Shown here: positions 46,492-53,493 of the stretch, piece by piece
How the letters are laid out: every line of letters starts with the position of its first letter
Position numbering within the stretch: position 1 is the stretch's first letter
Assembly (NCBI GenBank): GCA_023138835.1
Contig: JAGLOP010000005.1
Span: 62,001 to 126,000 of the forward strand
From: Arcobacteraceae bacterium
Lineage (GTDB): Bacteria > Campylobacterota > Campylobacteria > Campylobacterales > Arcobacteraceae
Length of the DNA stretch: 64,000 nt
Direction of reading: 5' to 3'
Made by a program: the position numbers and the translations under genes
The notes under the pieces: generated by a model
What the model saw: only the letters and a program-made list of their open reading frames with translations
What the model was told of the DNA's origin: nothing
Database searches by the model: none

Positions 46492-46651
46492 GTGTCCTTA
46501 CTTTGGAGACAACACCCCTTTATATAAGGGCTTTGTAGACTTTTGTTAGTATAGAAAAGTGCTAAATATGGCTAAAATGTAGCATTTTTAAGCATTTTTT
46601 GGCACAAATCTGGCACACAAAATTTATAAAAAATTATTATTAAGGAATAAT
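46492..46651. other. Gene-free left end of the HEPN element
   Basis: Together with 46330-46491 this makes a 322-bp stretch without an intact gene. It holds the integrase remnant, the ybgC start copy, and the GGCACA repeat; otherwise it is AT-rich. AAGGAATA precedes the ATG at 46652. Confidence 0.6.
46601..46617. repeat. GGCACA-N5-GGCACA direct repeat, left
   Basis: GGCACA at 46601-46606 and 46612-46617, 11 bp apart. The same design recurs at 47784-47800, on the other side of the HEPN gene and in the same orientation. Candidate arm-type integrase sites. Confidence 0.6.
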
Positions 46652-47704
46652 ATGTCATCACTTTCTTATAGAGTTTGGGATACATGGAAAAATTCATTAT
46701 ATTTTGAAGAAAACAAAATTTATAATGGTTACTATGAATGTATTATTGAACCAACATTAATGGCTCATCAAACAGTAGAATTTATCATAGAAAAATATGA
46801 GATTAGAGATTTTATTTTTCAGATTATATCTTCTTATCCAGCACAATTTAAAAATAGTATTATGTTTACTCAAGAAGGTGAATTATGTCTAAAAATTTAT
46901 ACAAATTTTAATACGTCTGATAATGTTAAAAATATAGTTACCAAAATTGAAGAATTTATTCATACTGTTTCTGTTTTAACTGACTTTCCTTTAATCTGTA
47001 ATAAATTTAGATTTATTGATTCAAATATTGGTAAGTTATTAGTTGCAAATAGAAAGTCAATAGGTAGAGGATTATCCTTTGAAGTTGAAGAAAGAAATCA
47101 AGCTTCTAACAAAATTGAAAATGAAATAATAGAATATGAAAATTTAAATCAAAGTGATGATTATTTCAAAGCAGGATTAAAACACTATTTAAGTGGTATG
47201 AAACTTTTATCATTAGAAGACCAAGTTAATGGATTATTAGATGCATCTTTTATGCAATTTTATCAAGGTTGTGAAGTTTTATGTCAAGACCCAAGAGGGA
47301 ATTTAGAAAATTCAAAAAAATATATAGCACGAAATATTGATAATAACTCTAGAGAATTACAGATTATTGCTCATCAGCTTTGGAGAGTAAGAAATAAATA
47401 TTTTGGTCATGGTGATAAAGATTATAATATAATCGCCAATGCTAATATTCAATCAATTAAAAATATTTCAAATCAAATACTAGTTGCTAGATATTTATGT
47501 AGAGCATTATTAGACTCATATATTTCAACACAAAATATATTTTTAAGAGAAGTTAGATTATATACAATTAATCATAGTAGTAGCTATTTTAATGGTGATA
47601 TTAATAGCTTTAATAATGGAAATGATTTTTATGCAAGTTATGATAGAAGAATGAGTAAAATATATAATAATCAAGGTCGTGAAGTAGAAGAATATAGAAT
47701 ATAG
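46652..47704 (+). CDS. HEPN-motif protein, cargo of a small integrated element
   Basis: The 350-aa product has no close family I can name. Residues about 195-300 look like a helical HEPN domain with LWRVRNKYFGHGD, giving R247-N248-x4-H253, the R-[N/D/H]-x4-6-H signature of HEPN ribonucleases; DASFMQFYQGCEVLC (about 197-211) would be the preceding helix. The N-terminal 190 residues are mixed alpha/beta with no motif noted. HEPN proteins are often RNases of toxin-antitoxin or phage-defence systems; that role is inference. The gene is alone between direct repeats (46448-46491 and 47849-47893), so it appears to be mobile cargo. Confidence 0.7.
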   Translation: MSSLSYRVWDTWKNSLYFEENKIYNGYYECIIEPTLMAHQTVEFIIEKYEIRDFIFQIISSYPAQFKNSIMFTQEGELCLKIYTNFNTSDNVKNIVTKIEEFIHTVSVLTDFPLICNKFRFIDSNIGKLLVANRKSIGRGLSFEVEERNQASNKIENEIIEYENLNQSDDYFKAGLKHYLSGMKLLSLEDQVNGLLDASFMQFYQGCEVLCQDPRGNLENSKKYIARNIDNNSRELQIIAHQLWRVRNKYFGHGDKDYNIIANANIQSIKNISNQILVARYLCRALLDSYISTQNIFLREVRLYTINHSSSYFNGDINSFNNGNDFYASYDRRMSKIYNNQGREVEEYRI

Positions 47705-47783
47705 ATTTTAGTTATCTATTTTAAAGACTTAGATATAATAAATAAAATTGAAAGTACGTATCTATATATTTTATTGGAAAAAT

Positions 47784-47800
47784 GGCACATATATGGCACA
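47784..47800. repeat. GGCACA-N5-GGCACA direct repeat, right
   Basis: GGCACA at 47784-47789 and 47795-47800. Pairs with 46601-46617. Confidence 0.6.
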
Positions 47801-47848
47801 AAAAGTGGTATTTTGAACTGAATTAAAGAATAAAAAGGCTTGTAATGC

Positions 47849-47893
47849 CGATAAACAAAGGGTTTATACTATGCAAATAAGAGTATATTACGA
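47849..47893. repeat. Right copy of the ybgC start region (intact gene)
   Basis: Contains the real ybgC start and about 22 bases before it. See 46448-46491 for the displaced copy. Confidence 0.75.
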
Positions 47894-48242
47894 AGATACA
47901 GATTTAGGTGGGATTGTTTATCATGCAAACTATCTAAAGTTTTGTGAAAGAGCCAGAAGTGAGCTATTTTTTGAAAAAGGGTTGATTCCTTTAGATGGTA
48001 ACCGTTCTTTTGTGGTTACTAAAATAGAAGCAAATTTTTTAGGCAGTGCAAATTTAGCAGATATGTTAAGTGTAACAACTAAAGTTTTGCAAACTAAAAG
48101 ATTGTCTATTACACTTTTGCAAGAGGTATATAAAGATGAGACGAAGATATTCAGTGCAATTATAAAACTTGCATATCTTGATAATGGTAAACCTATAATA
48201 ATACCACAAAATCAACTTGATATATTAAAAGGAGATAACTAA
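47871..48242 (+). CDS. ybgC: YbgC-type acyl-CoA thioesterase (hotdog fold)
   Basis: The 123-aa product starts MQIRVYYEDTDLGGIVYHAN with the catalytic Asp of the 4HBT family, followed by YLKFCERARSELFFEKG and KIEANFLGSANLADMLSVTT. YbgC proteins hydrolyse acyl-CoA or acyl-ACP and associate with phospholipid synthesis. Its start region is the apparent integration site of the element to its left. It overlaps the next gene by one base. Confidence 0.93.
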   Translation: MQIRVYYEDTDLGGIVYHANYLKFCERARSELFFEKGLIPLDGNRSFVVTKIEANFLGSANLADMLSVTTKVLQTKRLSITLLQEVYKDETKIFSAIIKLAYLDNGKPIIIPQNQLDILKGDN

Positions 48243-48562
48243 TGTTTACAATGGGTTCAAATCTTAATGGGGATAGTTGGGAAACAAGTAAATTGAAAGC
48301 AAAACAAAAGTCTTTCGAGAAAATTTCAAAGCACGAACATCAACTTGTATTTACTTTTGAGAAAAGAAAAGCCAAGCCTGTGACTTTAGTCGGCAGATTT
48401 TATATGAGTGATAAAGAAAAAAAAGATATACTCAAACTGTTAAAGAAAAAGTTGGCTTGCGGGGGAGCAGTTAAAGATGAGTGGCTTGAACTGCAAGGTG
48501 ATGTAAAAGATAAAATTATTACAGTTTTAGAAGCTGATGGGTGGAAGTTTAAAAAGAAATAG
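48242..48562 (+). CDS. SUI1/YciH-family translation factor
   Basis: The 106-aa product has the SUI1 pattern KRKAKPVTLVGRFYMSDKEK, LLKKKLACGGAVKDEWLELQ and KIITVLEADGWKFKKK. YciH-like proteins influence start-codon selection or act under stress in bacteria. The family N-terminal extension is short. It is in the operon ybgC, yciH-like, nnrD. Confidence 0.88.
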   Translation: MFTMGSNLNGDSWETSKLKAKQKSFEKISKHEHQLVFTFEKRKAKPVTLVGRFYMSDKEKKDILKLLKKKLACGGAVKDEWLELQGDVKDKIITVLEADGWKFKKK

Positions 48563-48570
48563 GAATAAAT

Positions 48571-49953
48571 ATGCAAAAAGTATTTGATGAGGTAACCACT
48601 TTAGATAAAAAATGTTATGAGAAATATGCATTAAGTGAAGATATACTTATGGAACATGCAGCAACTGCGATACTTGATTATATAAGTAAAAAATTTAAGA
48701 GAGATAAAACAGTATTTATAGTTAGCGGTGCTGGAAATAATGGGGCTGATGGGATAGCCCTGGCAAGATTGTTACACGGGTTTTATAAAGTGAAATTATA
48801 TTTGCCGTATGGTGCTAAATCAAATATGGCAAAACTACAACTAAAAAGAGCAAATTTAGTCGGGGTAAGAATTTCTGATAAAATTTATAAAAGTGATATC
48901 ATTGTCGATTGTCTTTTTGGTTCAGGATTAACAAGAGCTTTAGATGAAAAAAGTCAGAAAATCATTCAAAGGTTAAATAAAATAGATGGTTTTAAAATAG
49001 CTTGCGATATACCAAGCGGGATTAATAGCAACGGACAAATATCTCCAATATGCTTTAATGCGGATACTACTATTACTATGGGAGCATTAAAAAAATCATT
49101 ATTTACAGATTTTTCTAAAGATTATGTAGGAAAAATAACAGTTGCCAATTTAGGAGTGCAAAGAGAACTTTATGAGGATAAAACAGATAAATTTTTACTT
49201 GATAAGCAAGATATAAAGCTTCCACTTAGAAAGAAAAAATCATCTCATAAAGGAAATTTTGGACACTTAGCAGTGGTTGTCGGTGATAAAAAAGGCGCAG
49301 GGCTTTTAGCATCTGAAGCAGGATTTATTTTTGGGTGCGGGCTAATTACGGTTATCAGTAAAAATGAAATCAAGAAAATTCCCAATCATATTATGCAAAA
49401 TAAAACTTTGCCACAAAATACTACTGCTATTTGCTTAGGTATGGGGTTGGGGAAAACTTGCGATAAAAATCTTTTAAACAATAATATACCTAAAGTAATA
49501 GATGCAGACTTTTTTTATAATAAAGATATTGTTAACATATTAGATAATAAAAATATTGCCTTAACTCCACATCCAAAAGAATTTTGTTCTCTTTTAAAAC
49601 TGTGTAATATAGCAGATATCTCAATTGATGAATTACAGAACAATAGATTCACATACTTAGAATATTTTAGTAAAAAATATCCAAAAGTAACCATTTTATT
49701 AAAAGGGGCAAATGTTTTAATAGCTCAAAATAAAAAGATTTATATAAATACCATGGGGACATCATTATTGAGTAAAGGCGGCAGTGGAGATGTGTTAAGT
49801 GGACTTATCGGTTCTCTTTTAGCTCAGGGATATGATACTTTGAATGCAACTATTAGCGGAAGTTTGGCTCATACGATGGCAGCTTTAAATTATGATGAGA
49901 ATAATTATTCACTCACTCCGGAAGAATTAATTAAACAGATTAAAAAGTTATAA
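48571..49953 (+). CDS. nnrD: Bifunctional NAD(P)HX epimerase/dehydratase
   Basis: The 460-aa product repairs hydrated NAD(P)H. The N-terminal YjeF epimerase domain (about 1-205) has EHAATAILDYI, VFIVSGAGNNGADGIALARL, VDCLFGSGLTRAL and CDIPSGINSNGQI. The C-terminal ADP-dependent dehydratase domain has KSSHKGNFGHLAVVVGDKKG, LTPHPKEF, LLKGANVLIA and LSKGGSGDVLSGLIGSLLAQ. The order epimerase then dehydratase is standard. Confidence 0.95.
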   Translation: MQKVFDEVTTLDKKCYEKYALSEDILMEHAATAILDYISKKFKRDKTVFIVSGAGNNGADGIALARLLHGFYKVKLYLPYGAKSNMAKLQLKRANLVGVRISDKIYKSDIIVDCLFGSGLTRALDEKSQKIIQRLNKIDGFKIACDIPSGINSNGQISPICFNADTTITMGALKKSLFTDFSKDYVGKITVANLGVQRELYEDKTDKFLLDKQDIKLPLRKKKSSHKGNFGHLAVVVGDKKGAGLLASEAGFIFGCGLITVISKNEIKKIPNHIMQNKTLPQNTTAICLGMGLGKTCDKNLLNNNIPKVIDADFFYNKDIVNILDNKNIALTPHPKEFCSLLKLCNIADISIDELQNNRFTYLEYFSKKYPKVTILLKGANVLIAQNKKIYINTMGTSLLSKGGSGDVLSGLIGSLLAQGYDTLNATISGSLAHTMAALNYDENNYSLTPEELIKQIKKL

Positions 49954-50041
49954 AGATAATTTAGATACTATCTCGAAAATGATTTAGTTTTAACTAAGAG
50001 TTTCTTTAGTAAATAAATTAAAAAATATAAGGAATATATAA

Positions 50042-50824
50042 ATGAACGATAATATTTTAAAAATAGGTAATTATGAATTTAACAGTAGATTAATTGTAGG
50101 AAGTGGAAAATATGACAGTTTTCAAACTACAAGAGATGCAACGATTGCAAGTGGAAGTGAACTAATTACTGTTGCAATTAGAAGAGTAAATATTACAAAT
50201 CCAAATGAAGAAAATTTATTGGATTATTTTAAAGACACAAATATAAAATTGCTTCCAAATAGTGCAGGGTGTTTTACAGCAGAAGAAGCAATCACTACTT
50301 TTAGGCTTATGAGAGAAGCAACGGGAATTGATATTATTAAATTAGAAGTAATTGGTGATGCTGCAAAAACTTTATATCCAGATGTAATTGAAACTATAAA
50401 AGCTTGTGAAGTTCTAAAAAAAGATGGTTTTACAATCATGGCATATACTTCAGATGATCCAATAATCGCAAAAAAATTAGAAGATGCAGGTGCAGATGCT
50501 ATTATGCCTTTAGCCGCTCCTATTGGCTCTGGACTTGGAATTCAAAATCCATATAATATTGCATTTATTAAAGATGCTGTAAAAGTGCCAGTTATTGTTG
50601 ATGCAGGTTTAGGTTGTGCTAGTGATGCTTCTGCTGCTATGGAATTAGGTGCTGAAGGAATTTTAGCAAATACAGCAATCGCACAAGCACAAAATCCAAT
50701 GTTTATGGCAGAAGCTTTTAAACATGCTGTTATTGCAGGTAGATTAAGTTATAAAGCGGGAAGAATTCCTAAAAAACCATATGCAACAGCTAGCTCTCCA
50801 ATTGATGGATTAATACAATTTTAA
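50042..50824 (+). CDS. thiG: Thiazole synthase
   Basis: The 260-aa product forms the thiazole ring of thiamine. [12 protein letters not shown] at the N-terminus, [15 protein letters not shown], the catalytic-Lys region [36 protein letters not shown] and [20 protein letters not shown] are diagnostic. No other thi gene lies nearby, and I see no TPP riboswitch in the 88-bp gap before it. Confidence 0.97.
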   Translation: MNDNILKIGNYEFNSRLIVGSGKYDSFQTTRDATIASGSELITVAIRRVNITNPNEENLLDYFKDTNIKLLPNSAGCFTAEEAITTFRLMREATGIDIIKLEVIGDAAKTLYPDVIETIKACEVLKKDGFTIMAYTSDDPIIAKKLEDAGADAIMPLAAPIGSGLGIQNPYNIAFIKDAVKVPVIVDAGLGCASDASAAMELGAEGILANTAIAQAQNPMFMAEAFKHAVIAGRLSYKAGRIPKKPYATASSPIDGLIQF

Positions 50825-50853
50825 AAGAATTTAATAATTCATTAAAAAATGTC

Positions 50854-50882
50854 TTGACAGGAATTAAGTTTTAAGCTATAAT
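50854..50882 (+). promoter_or_regulatory. Consensus promoter of the tRNA operon
   Basis: TTGACA (50854-50859) and TATAAT (50877-50882), both perfect, with a 17-bp spacer, ending 17 bases before tRNA-Pro. Confidence 0.88.
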
Positions 50883-50899
50883 TCCCGTCCAAGAATAAA

Positions 50900-50977
50900 C
50901 GGAGTGTAGCGCAGCCTGGTTAGCGCACCTGGTTTGGGACCAGGGGGTCGGAGGTTCGAATCCTCTCACTCCGACCA
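50900..50977 (+). tRNA. tRNA-Pro (TGG)
   Basis: Acceptor arms CGGAGTG and CACTCCG pair, the anticodon loop is TTTGGGA within CCTGG/CCAGG arms, the T-loop is TTCGAAT, and CCA is encoded. First gene of the cluster. Confidence 0.97.
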
Positions 50978-51016
50978 TGTTATTTAAAAACTTATAATAA
51001 ATTATAAAATTCTGAT

Positions 51017-51094
51017 GGTAGGTATAGCTCAGTCGGTTAGAGCGTCTGGTTGTGGTTCAGAAGGTCGCCGGTTCGATTCCGGTTACTTACCCCA
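51017..51094 (+). tRNA. tRNA-His (GTG)
   Basis: Acceptor GGTAGGTA with TACTTACC gives eight pairs including the extra G-1 that marks tRNA-His. Anticodon GTG lies in TTGTGGT. T-loop TTCGATT and encoded CCA. Confidence 0.95.
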
Positions 51095-51116
51095 TTTATA
51101 ATTTATTATCTTTAAT

Positions 51117-51193
<77 letters not shown>

Positions 51194-51223
51194 TTAATTT
51201 AATATCAGTTAACTACATTTAAT

Positions 51224-51308
51224 GCGGATGTGGTGAAATTGGTATACACGCCAGACTTAGGATCTGGTGCTTTACGGCGTGAAGGTTCAAGTCCTTTCAT
51301 CCGCACCA
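51224..51308 (+). tRNA. tRNA-Leu (TAG)
   Basis: Class II tRNA with long variable arm: acceptor GCGGATG with CATCCGC, anticodon loop CTTAGGA between CAGA and TCTG, T-arm GAAGG TTCAAGT CCTTT, CCA encoded. Its 3' end (51285-51330, running past the CCA) is duplicated at 51621-51666. Confidence 0.97.
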
Positions 51309-51343
51309 TTAACGTGTAGTTAATTGATATTAAATATGAAATT

Positions 51344-51367
51344 GCCCCTTGGTTAGGGGCTTTTTTT
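51344..51367 (+). terminator. Terminator of the tRNA operon
   Basis: GCCCCT and AGGGGC pair across a five-base loop and are followed by seven T. Confidence 0.9.
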
Positions 51368-51399
51368 ATGCCTAATTTTTCTTAAGGAGTGAATTTATT

Positions 51400-51549
51400 A
51401 TGAAAATCCCTAATTATCTATTTTGGTCGATACTTGTTTTGATTGCTTTGTTTTATATAACTACTGGTAACGGTATGCATAAAGAAAGACTAAGTGTATT
51501 GAAGATTACTCCCAAAGATGTAAATATATCTAAAGATACTACAAAATAA
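51400..51549 (+). CDS. Small single-span membrane protein (49 aa)
   Basis: A good AAGGAG (51383-51388) stands before ATG 51400. The product has one hydrophobic helix (YLFWSILVLIALFYITTG) followed by a short polar tail (KERLSVLKITPKDVNISKDT). It lies between the tRNA-Leu terminator and the chimeric tRNA, within the duplicated segment. No family is recognised. Confidence 0.5.
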   Translation: MKIPNYLFWSILVLIALFYITTGNGMHKERLSVLKITPKDVNISKDTTK

Positions 51550-51568
51550 AATATACTTATTTTTAATT

Positions 51569-51644
51569 GATCGTGTAACTCAGTTGGTAGAGTGCTACAT
51601 TGACATTGTAGATGACGTTAGTTCAAGTCCTTTCATCCGCACCA
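51569..51644 (+). pseudogene. Chimeric tRNA: tRNA-Val (GAC) body with tRNA-Leu 3' end
   Basis: The 5' part has GATCGTG-TA-ACTC, D-loop AGTTGGTAG, and anticodon arm CTACA-TTGACAT-TGTAG with anticodon GAC (Val). From 51621 on it is identical to the tRNA-Leu 3' end, so the acceptor arm (GATCGTG against CATCCGC) and T-stem (GTTAG against CCTTT) cannot pair. Not expected to make a working tRNA. Confidence 0.8.
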
Positions 51645-51666
51645 TTAACGTGTAGTTAATTGATAT
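51621..51666. repeat. 46-bp exact copy of the tRNA-Leu 3' end and downstream bases
   Basis: Identical to 51285-51330, covering the T-loop, acceptor, CCA and 22 further bases. Typical size and place for an integrase attachment-site duplication, or a product of recombination between tRNA genes. Confidence 0.85.
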
Positions 51667-51943
51667 AAAATTACTATAAATTGTCACAAATTTGACATTG
51701 AAGAACGTGGACTATTTAGGGCGTATGTCTTATCAATTTAAGCACCAGAAAAATATATTAAATCATTGTGGTAGCTAATCTAGAGATATTTGATTTTTTT
51801 ATTATCGTAACATCAGTTAATTAATTATAAAGAGGATAATAGTGAAAGTATTATATAAATTTTTATAAAAACTGTAAAAGCACACACTTTTACCATTAGT
51901 AGTCACTACAATAAAATAGTTTAAAAAAAGTGAGGGGTAGATT
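51667..51943. other. Gene-free scar after the chimeric tRNA
   Basis: No gene is seen. TGTCA-N6-TGACA (51682-51697) is a short palindrome. The rest is AT-rich and ends in AAAAGTGAGGGG before the gene at 51944. Confidence 0.5.
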
Positions 51944-52138
51944 ATGTATGAAAAGTTAAAAGCAAGATTAAAAAGATTATTTAATAAAGATGCAAATAAA
52001 GAGGAATATAAGGAGATTCTGAAAAAATTTAAGCAAAAAATGATAAAAGTTCAAGATAAAGAGGATCAAGAATCAAAAGAGGAAGTTGTAATTTTAGAAG
52101 AACTTATTAAAAAAATAAAAAATAAAATAGATAGTTAG
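51944..52138 (+). CDS. Small charged coiled-coil protein (64 aa)
   Basis: The product is nearly all Lys, Glu, Asp, Ile and Leu in a helical, heptad-like pattern (LKARLKRLFNKDANKEEYKE; EEVVILEELIKKIKNKI). GTGAGGGG precedes the ATG. No family recognised; its location in a scar region makes it an orphan. Confidence 0.45.
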   Translation: MYEKLKARLKRLFNKDANKEEYKEILKKFKQKMIKVQDKEDQESKEEVVILEELIKKIKNKIDS

Positions 52139-52183
52139 TTATTGATTGTCTATAACTATTTTATAACGAGAGTGTAAATCTAA

Positions 52184-52405
52184 CTGTGTAATTGTGATAG
52201 ATGTAATAAAATAATTAAGCCAAATGTACAATATAGTGTAGAAACAGAAGGATATAATGTAAGAGTATATGAATTTACACCATTAACAGATTCAGGATCA
52301 ACTTGTATTATGACTTTCACAAATGATAAAATGGGTATGTTCTGTTTTAATAAGTCAATTAAAACTTGTAAACTACACCTATTGATAATACAGGATACCA
52401 TTTAA
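52184..52405 (+). pseudogene. Remnant of an unknown protein gene
   Basis: An open frame without a good start reads CNCDRCNKIIKPNVQYSVET and EFTPLTDSGSTCIMTFTNDK, ending MGMFCFNK. Cys spacing and strand pattern look protein-like, recalling the C-terminal part of small cysteine-containing lipoproteins; the first part is missing. It overlaps the 3' end of the outer-membrane protein gene on the other strand. Confidence 0.4.
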
Positions 52406-53006
52406 GTCCGTCAAGCTCATTTTTAAGTGCTTCTTCTTCATTTTCAACTGATGCTATAACTGAGGCATTATTGCTTGTAGTTGATAAATCTACTTTTGCA
52501 TTACCTTGATATAATGCACCTAGTTCTGCAGTAAATGACCATCCTGTTGATTTAGTTGCACCACTATACCCTATACCAACATATGGAGAAACTCTATTGA
52601 ACTTTACTTGACCTTTCAAGGTTCCAACTTGTGCTGCTGTATACACTGTACCATCAATATTATAAGTTGCAGATGACCTAGCATCAAAATTCAATTCATT
52701 GTTATTTAGCATTACTCCTGCACTTAATATAAAACCATTATTAAAAACATGGTAGTCTGCAATTGCAGCAACAGTTTGAAGTTTTAAATTAATATCATAA
52801 TTGATATCACTTTTAGTACCACTATCTTTGTGTGAATAATAATTAACTCCCAATCGTAAATCTAATTTATCATTATATTTAGATGTGTACTCAACACCTG
52901 CACCTAATGTACCAATTTTTAATCCAGGTGCTCCGTCGGTTATAAAATTATCATTTGCCAATAATGATGCCGTTACTATACTTAATCCTAAAATTATTTT
53001 TTTCAT
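52359..53006 (-). CDS. Outer-membrane beta-barrel protein, c-di-GMP riboswitch target
   Basis: The start is taken at MKKIILGLSIVTASLLAND (53006), which gives a clean signal peptide and follows AAGGA; an upstream in-frame ATG at 53051 would spoil it. The 215-aa product alternates strands (LGAGVEYTSKYNDKLDLRLG; VSPYVGIGYSGATKSTGWSF) and ends YPVLSIGVVYKF with terminal Phe, the OmpA-like 8-stranded barrel pattern. Function unknown. A riboswitch-like leader lies 106 nt upstream. Confidence 0.8.
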   Translation of the reverse strand: MKKIILGLSIVTASLLANDNFITDGAPGLKIGTLGAGVEYTSKYNDKLDLRLGVNYYSHKDSGTKSDINYDINLKLQTVAAIADYHVFNNGFILSAGVMLNNNELNFDARSSATYNIDGTVYTAAQVGTLKGQVKFNRVSPYVGIGYSGATKSTGWSFTAELGALYQGNAKVDLSTTSNNASVIASVENEEEALKNELDGLKWYPVLSIGVVYKF

Positions 53007-53012
53007 AACATA

Positions 53013-53038
53013 TCCTTTTTTTAAGCTTATTAAAAAAA
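53013..53038 (-). promoter_or_regulatory. Hairpin abutting the ribosome-binding site of the outer-membrane protein gene
   Basis: Arms TTTTTTTAA (53016-53024) and TTAAAAAAA (53030-53038) pair around five bases; the 3' arm on the minus strand runs directly into the AAGGA ribosome-binding site. A candidate expression platform for the riboswitch. Confidence 0.45.
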
Positions 53039-53112
53039 TAAATGTACGCAAAGCTGATGATTTTTAAGATTGATTAGTAAATTACAATAAAACTGTACAT
53101 AAAAATATAACA

Positions 53113-53192
53113 TTTAAGTGCAACCCGACTATCTTCATCAAAAGACTCGTAGCTTTCCGTCCCTACTTCACAGTAGGTTTGGCAATTATTTT
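53113..53192 (-). ncRNA. Probable c-di-GMP-I (GEMM) riboswitch
   Basis: The minus strand reads GCCAAACC, then hairpin CCTACT-GTGA-AGTAGG (53162-53177, GNRA loop), then GGGACGGAAAGCTACGAGTC, a variable hairpin, and GATAGTCGGGTTGC. These are the GEMM-I landmarks: GCAAACC, P2 with GNRA tetraloop, GGACGCAAAGC and the GGTAGC..GGGTT tetraloop-receptor side. Two small departures are GCC for GC and GGA for GCA. It precedes the barrel gene; no terminator is visible, so control of translation is likelier. Confidence 0.8.
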
Positions 53193-53493
53193 TGATCTTT
53201 AAAATTGTCACATATCTAAACATAAAATAAACTTAAATTTATCAATTAGTATTTAAATGAGGATTCAATATTTTTATACAAAATTTGAATAATTTGAATT
53301 AATGATTATGTGATCAATTATAACAAAAGATAATAATATAGTTTAAATTATGTTATAATAAGTACGATATAATAATTTTCTATCATATTGTAATAAAGGG
53401 GGTTGTGACAAAATAGTGACATAAAATAATTTTTATTTTTTTGTGCTAAAATTGAATTTATTATGCTATAATTTTTTCAACAAGGAGAATGTT
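53193..53493. promoter_or_regulatory. Intergenic region between the riboswitch and the chemoreceptor
   Basis: No gene is seen. It holds the GTGACA direct repeat (53405-53421), TATAAT at 53467-53472 and AAGGAG (53483-53488) for the chemoreceptor. The promoter for the riboswitch transcript must lie in the same stretch but no clear match is seen. Confidence 0.5.
53405..53421. promoter_or_regulatory. GTGACA-N5-GTGACA upstream of the chemoreceptor
   Basis: GTGACA at 53405-53410 and 53416-53421. Same motif as before ccoG (27106-27122) and, with ATGACA in the first half, before the HD-GYP gene (56936-56952). Confidence 0.5.

Noticed and set aside
46652-47704. Integrase or transposase gene of the ybgC element
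   Set aside because: The protein shows no recombinase R..HxxR..Y pattern and no DDE motif; the HEPN signature fits better.
49954-50041. TPP riboswitch before thiG
   Set aside because: The 88-bp gap lacks the CTGAGA and conserved P4/P5 elements; only a weak ACTAA/TTAGT pairing is visible.
51569-51644. Functional tRNA-Val (GAC)
   Set aside because: Acceptor and T stems cannot pair because the 3' part is copied from tRNA-Leu; kept as a pseudogene.
51682-51697. TGTCA-N6-TGACA palindrome as a member of the GTGACA regulon
   Set aside because: The half-sites are inverted, not direct at 11-bp spacing, and no nearby gene start uses it.
53007-53051. Longer start for the outer-membrane protein at 53051
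   Set aside because: It would put 15 residues ahead of a perfect signal peptide and run through the hairpin and AAGGA site.
53443-53493. Longer chemoreceptor N-terminus starting at 53443
   Set aside because: The extra 17 residues lie across the promoter-like TATAAT and ribosome-binding site; ATG 53494 has AAGGAG at proper distance.
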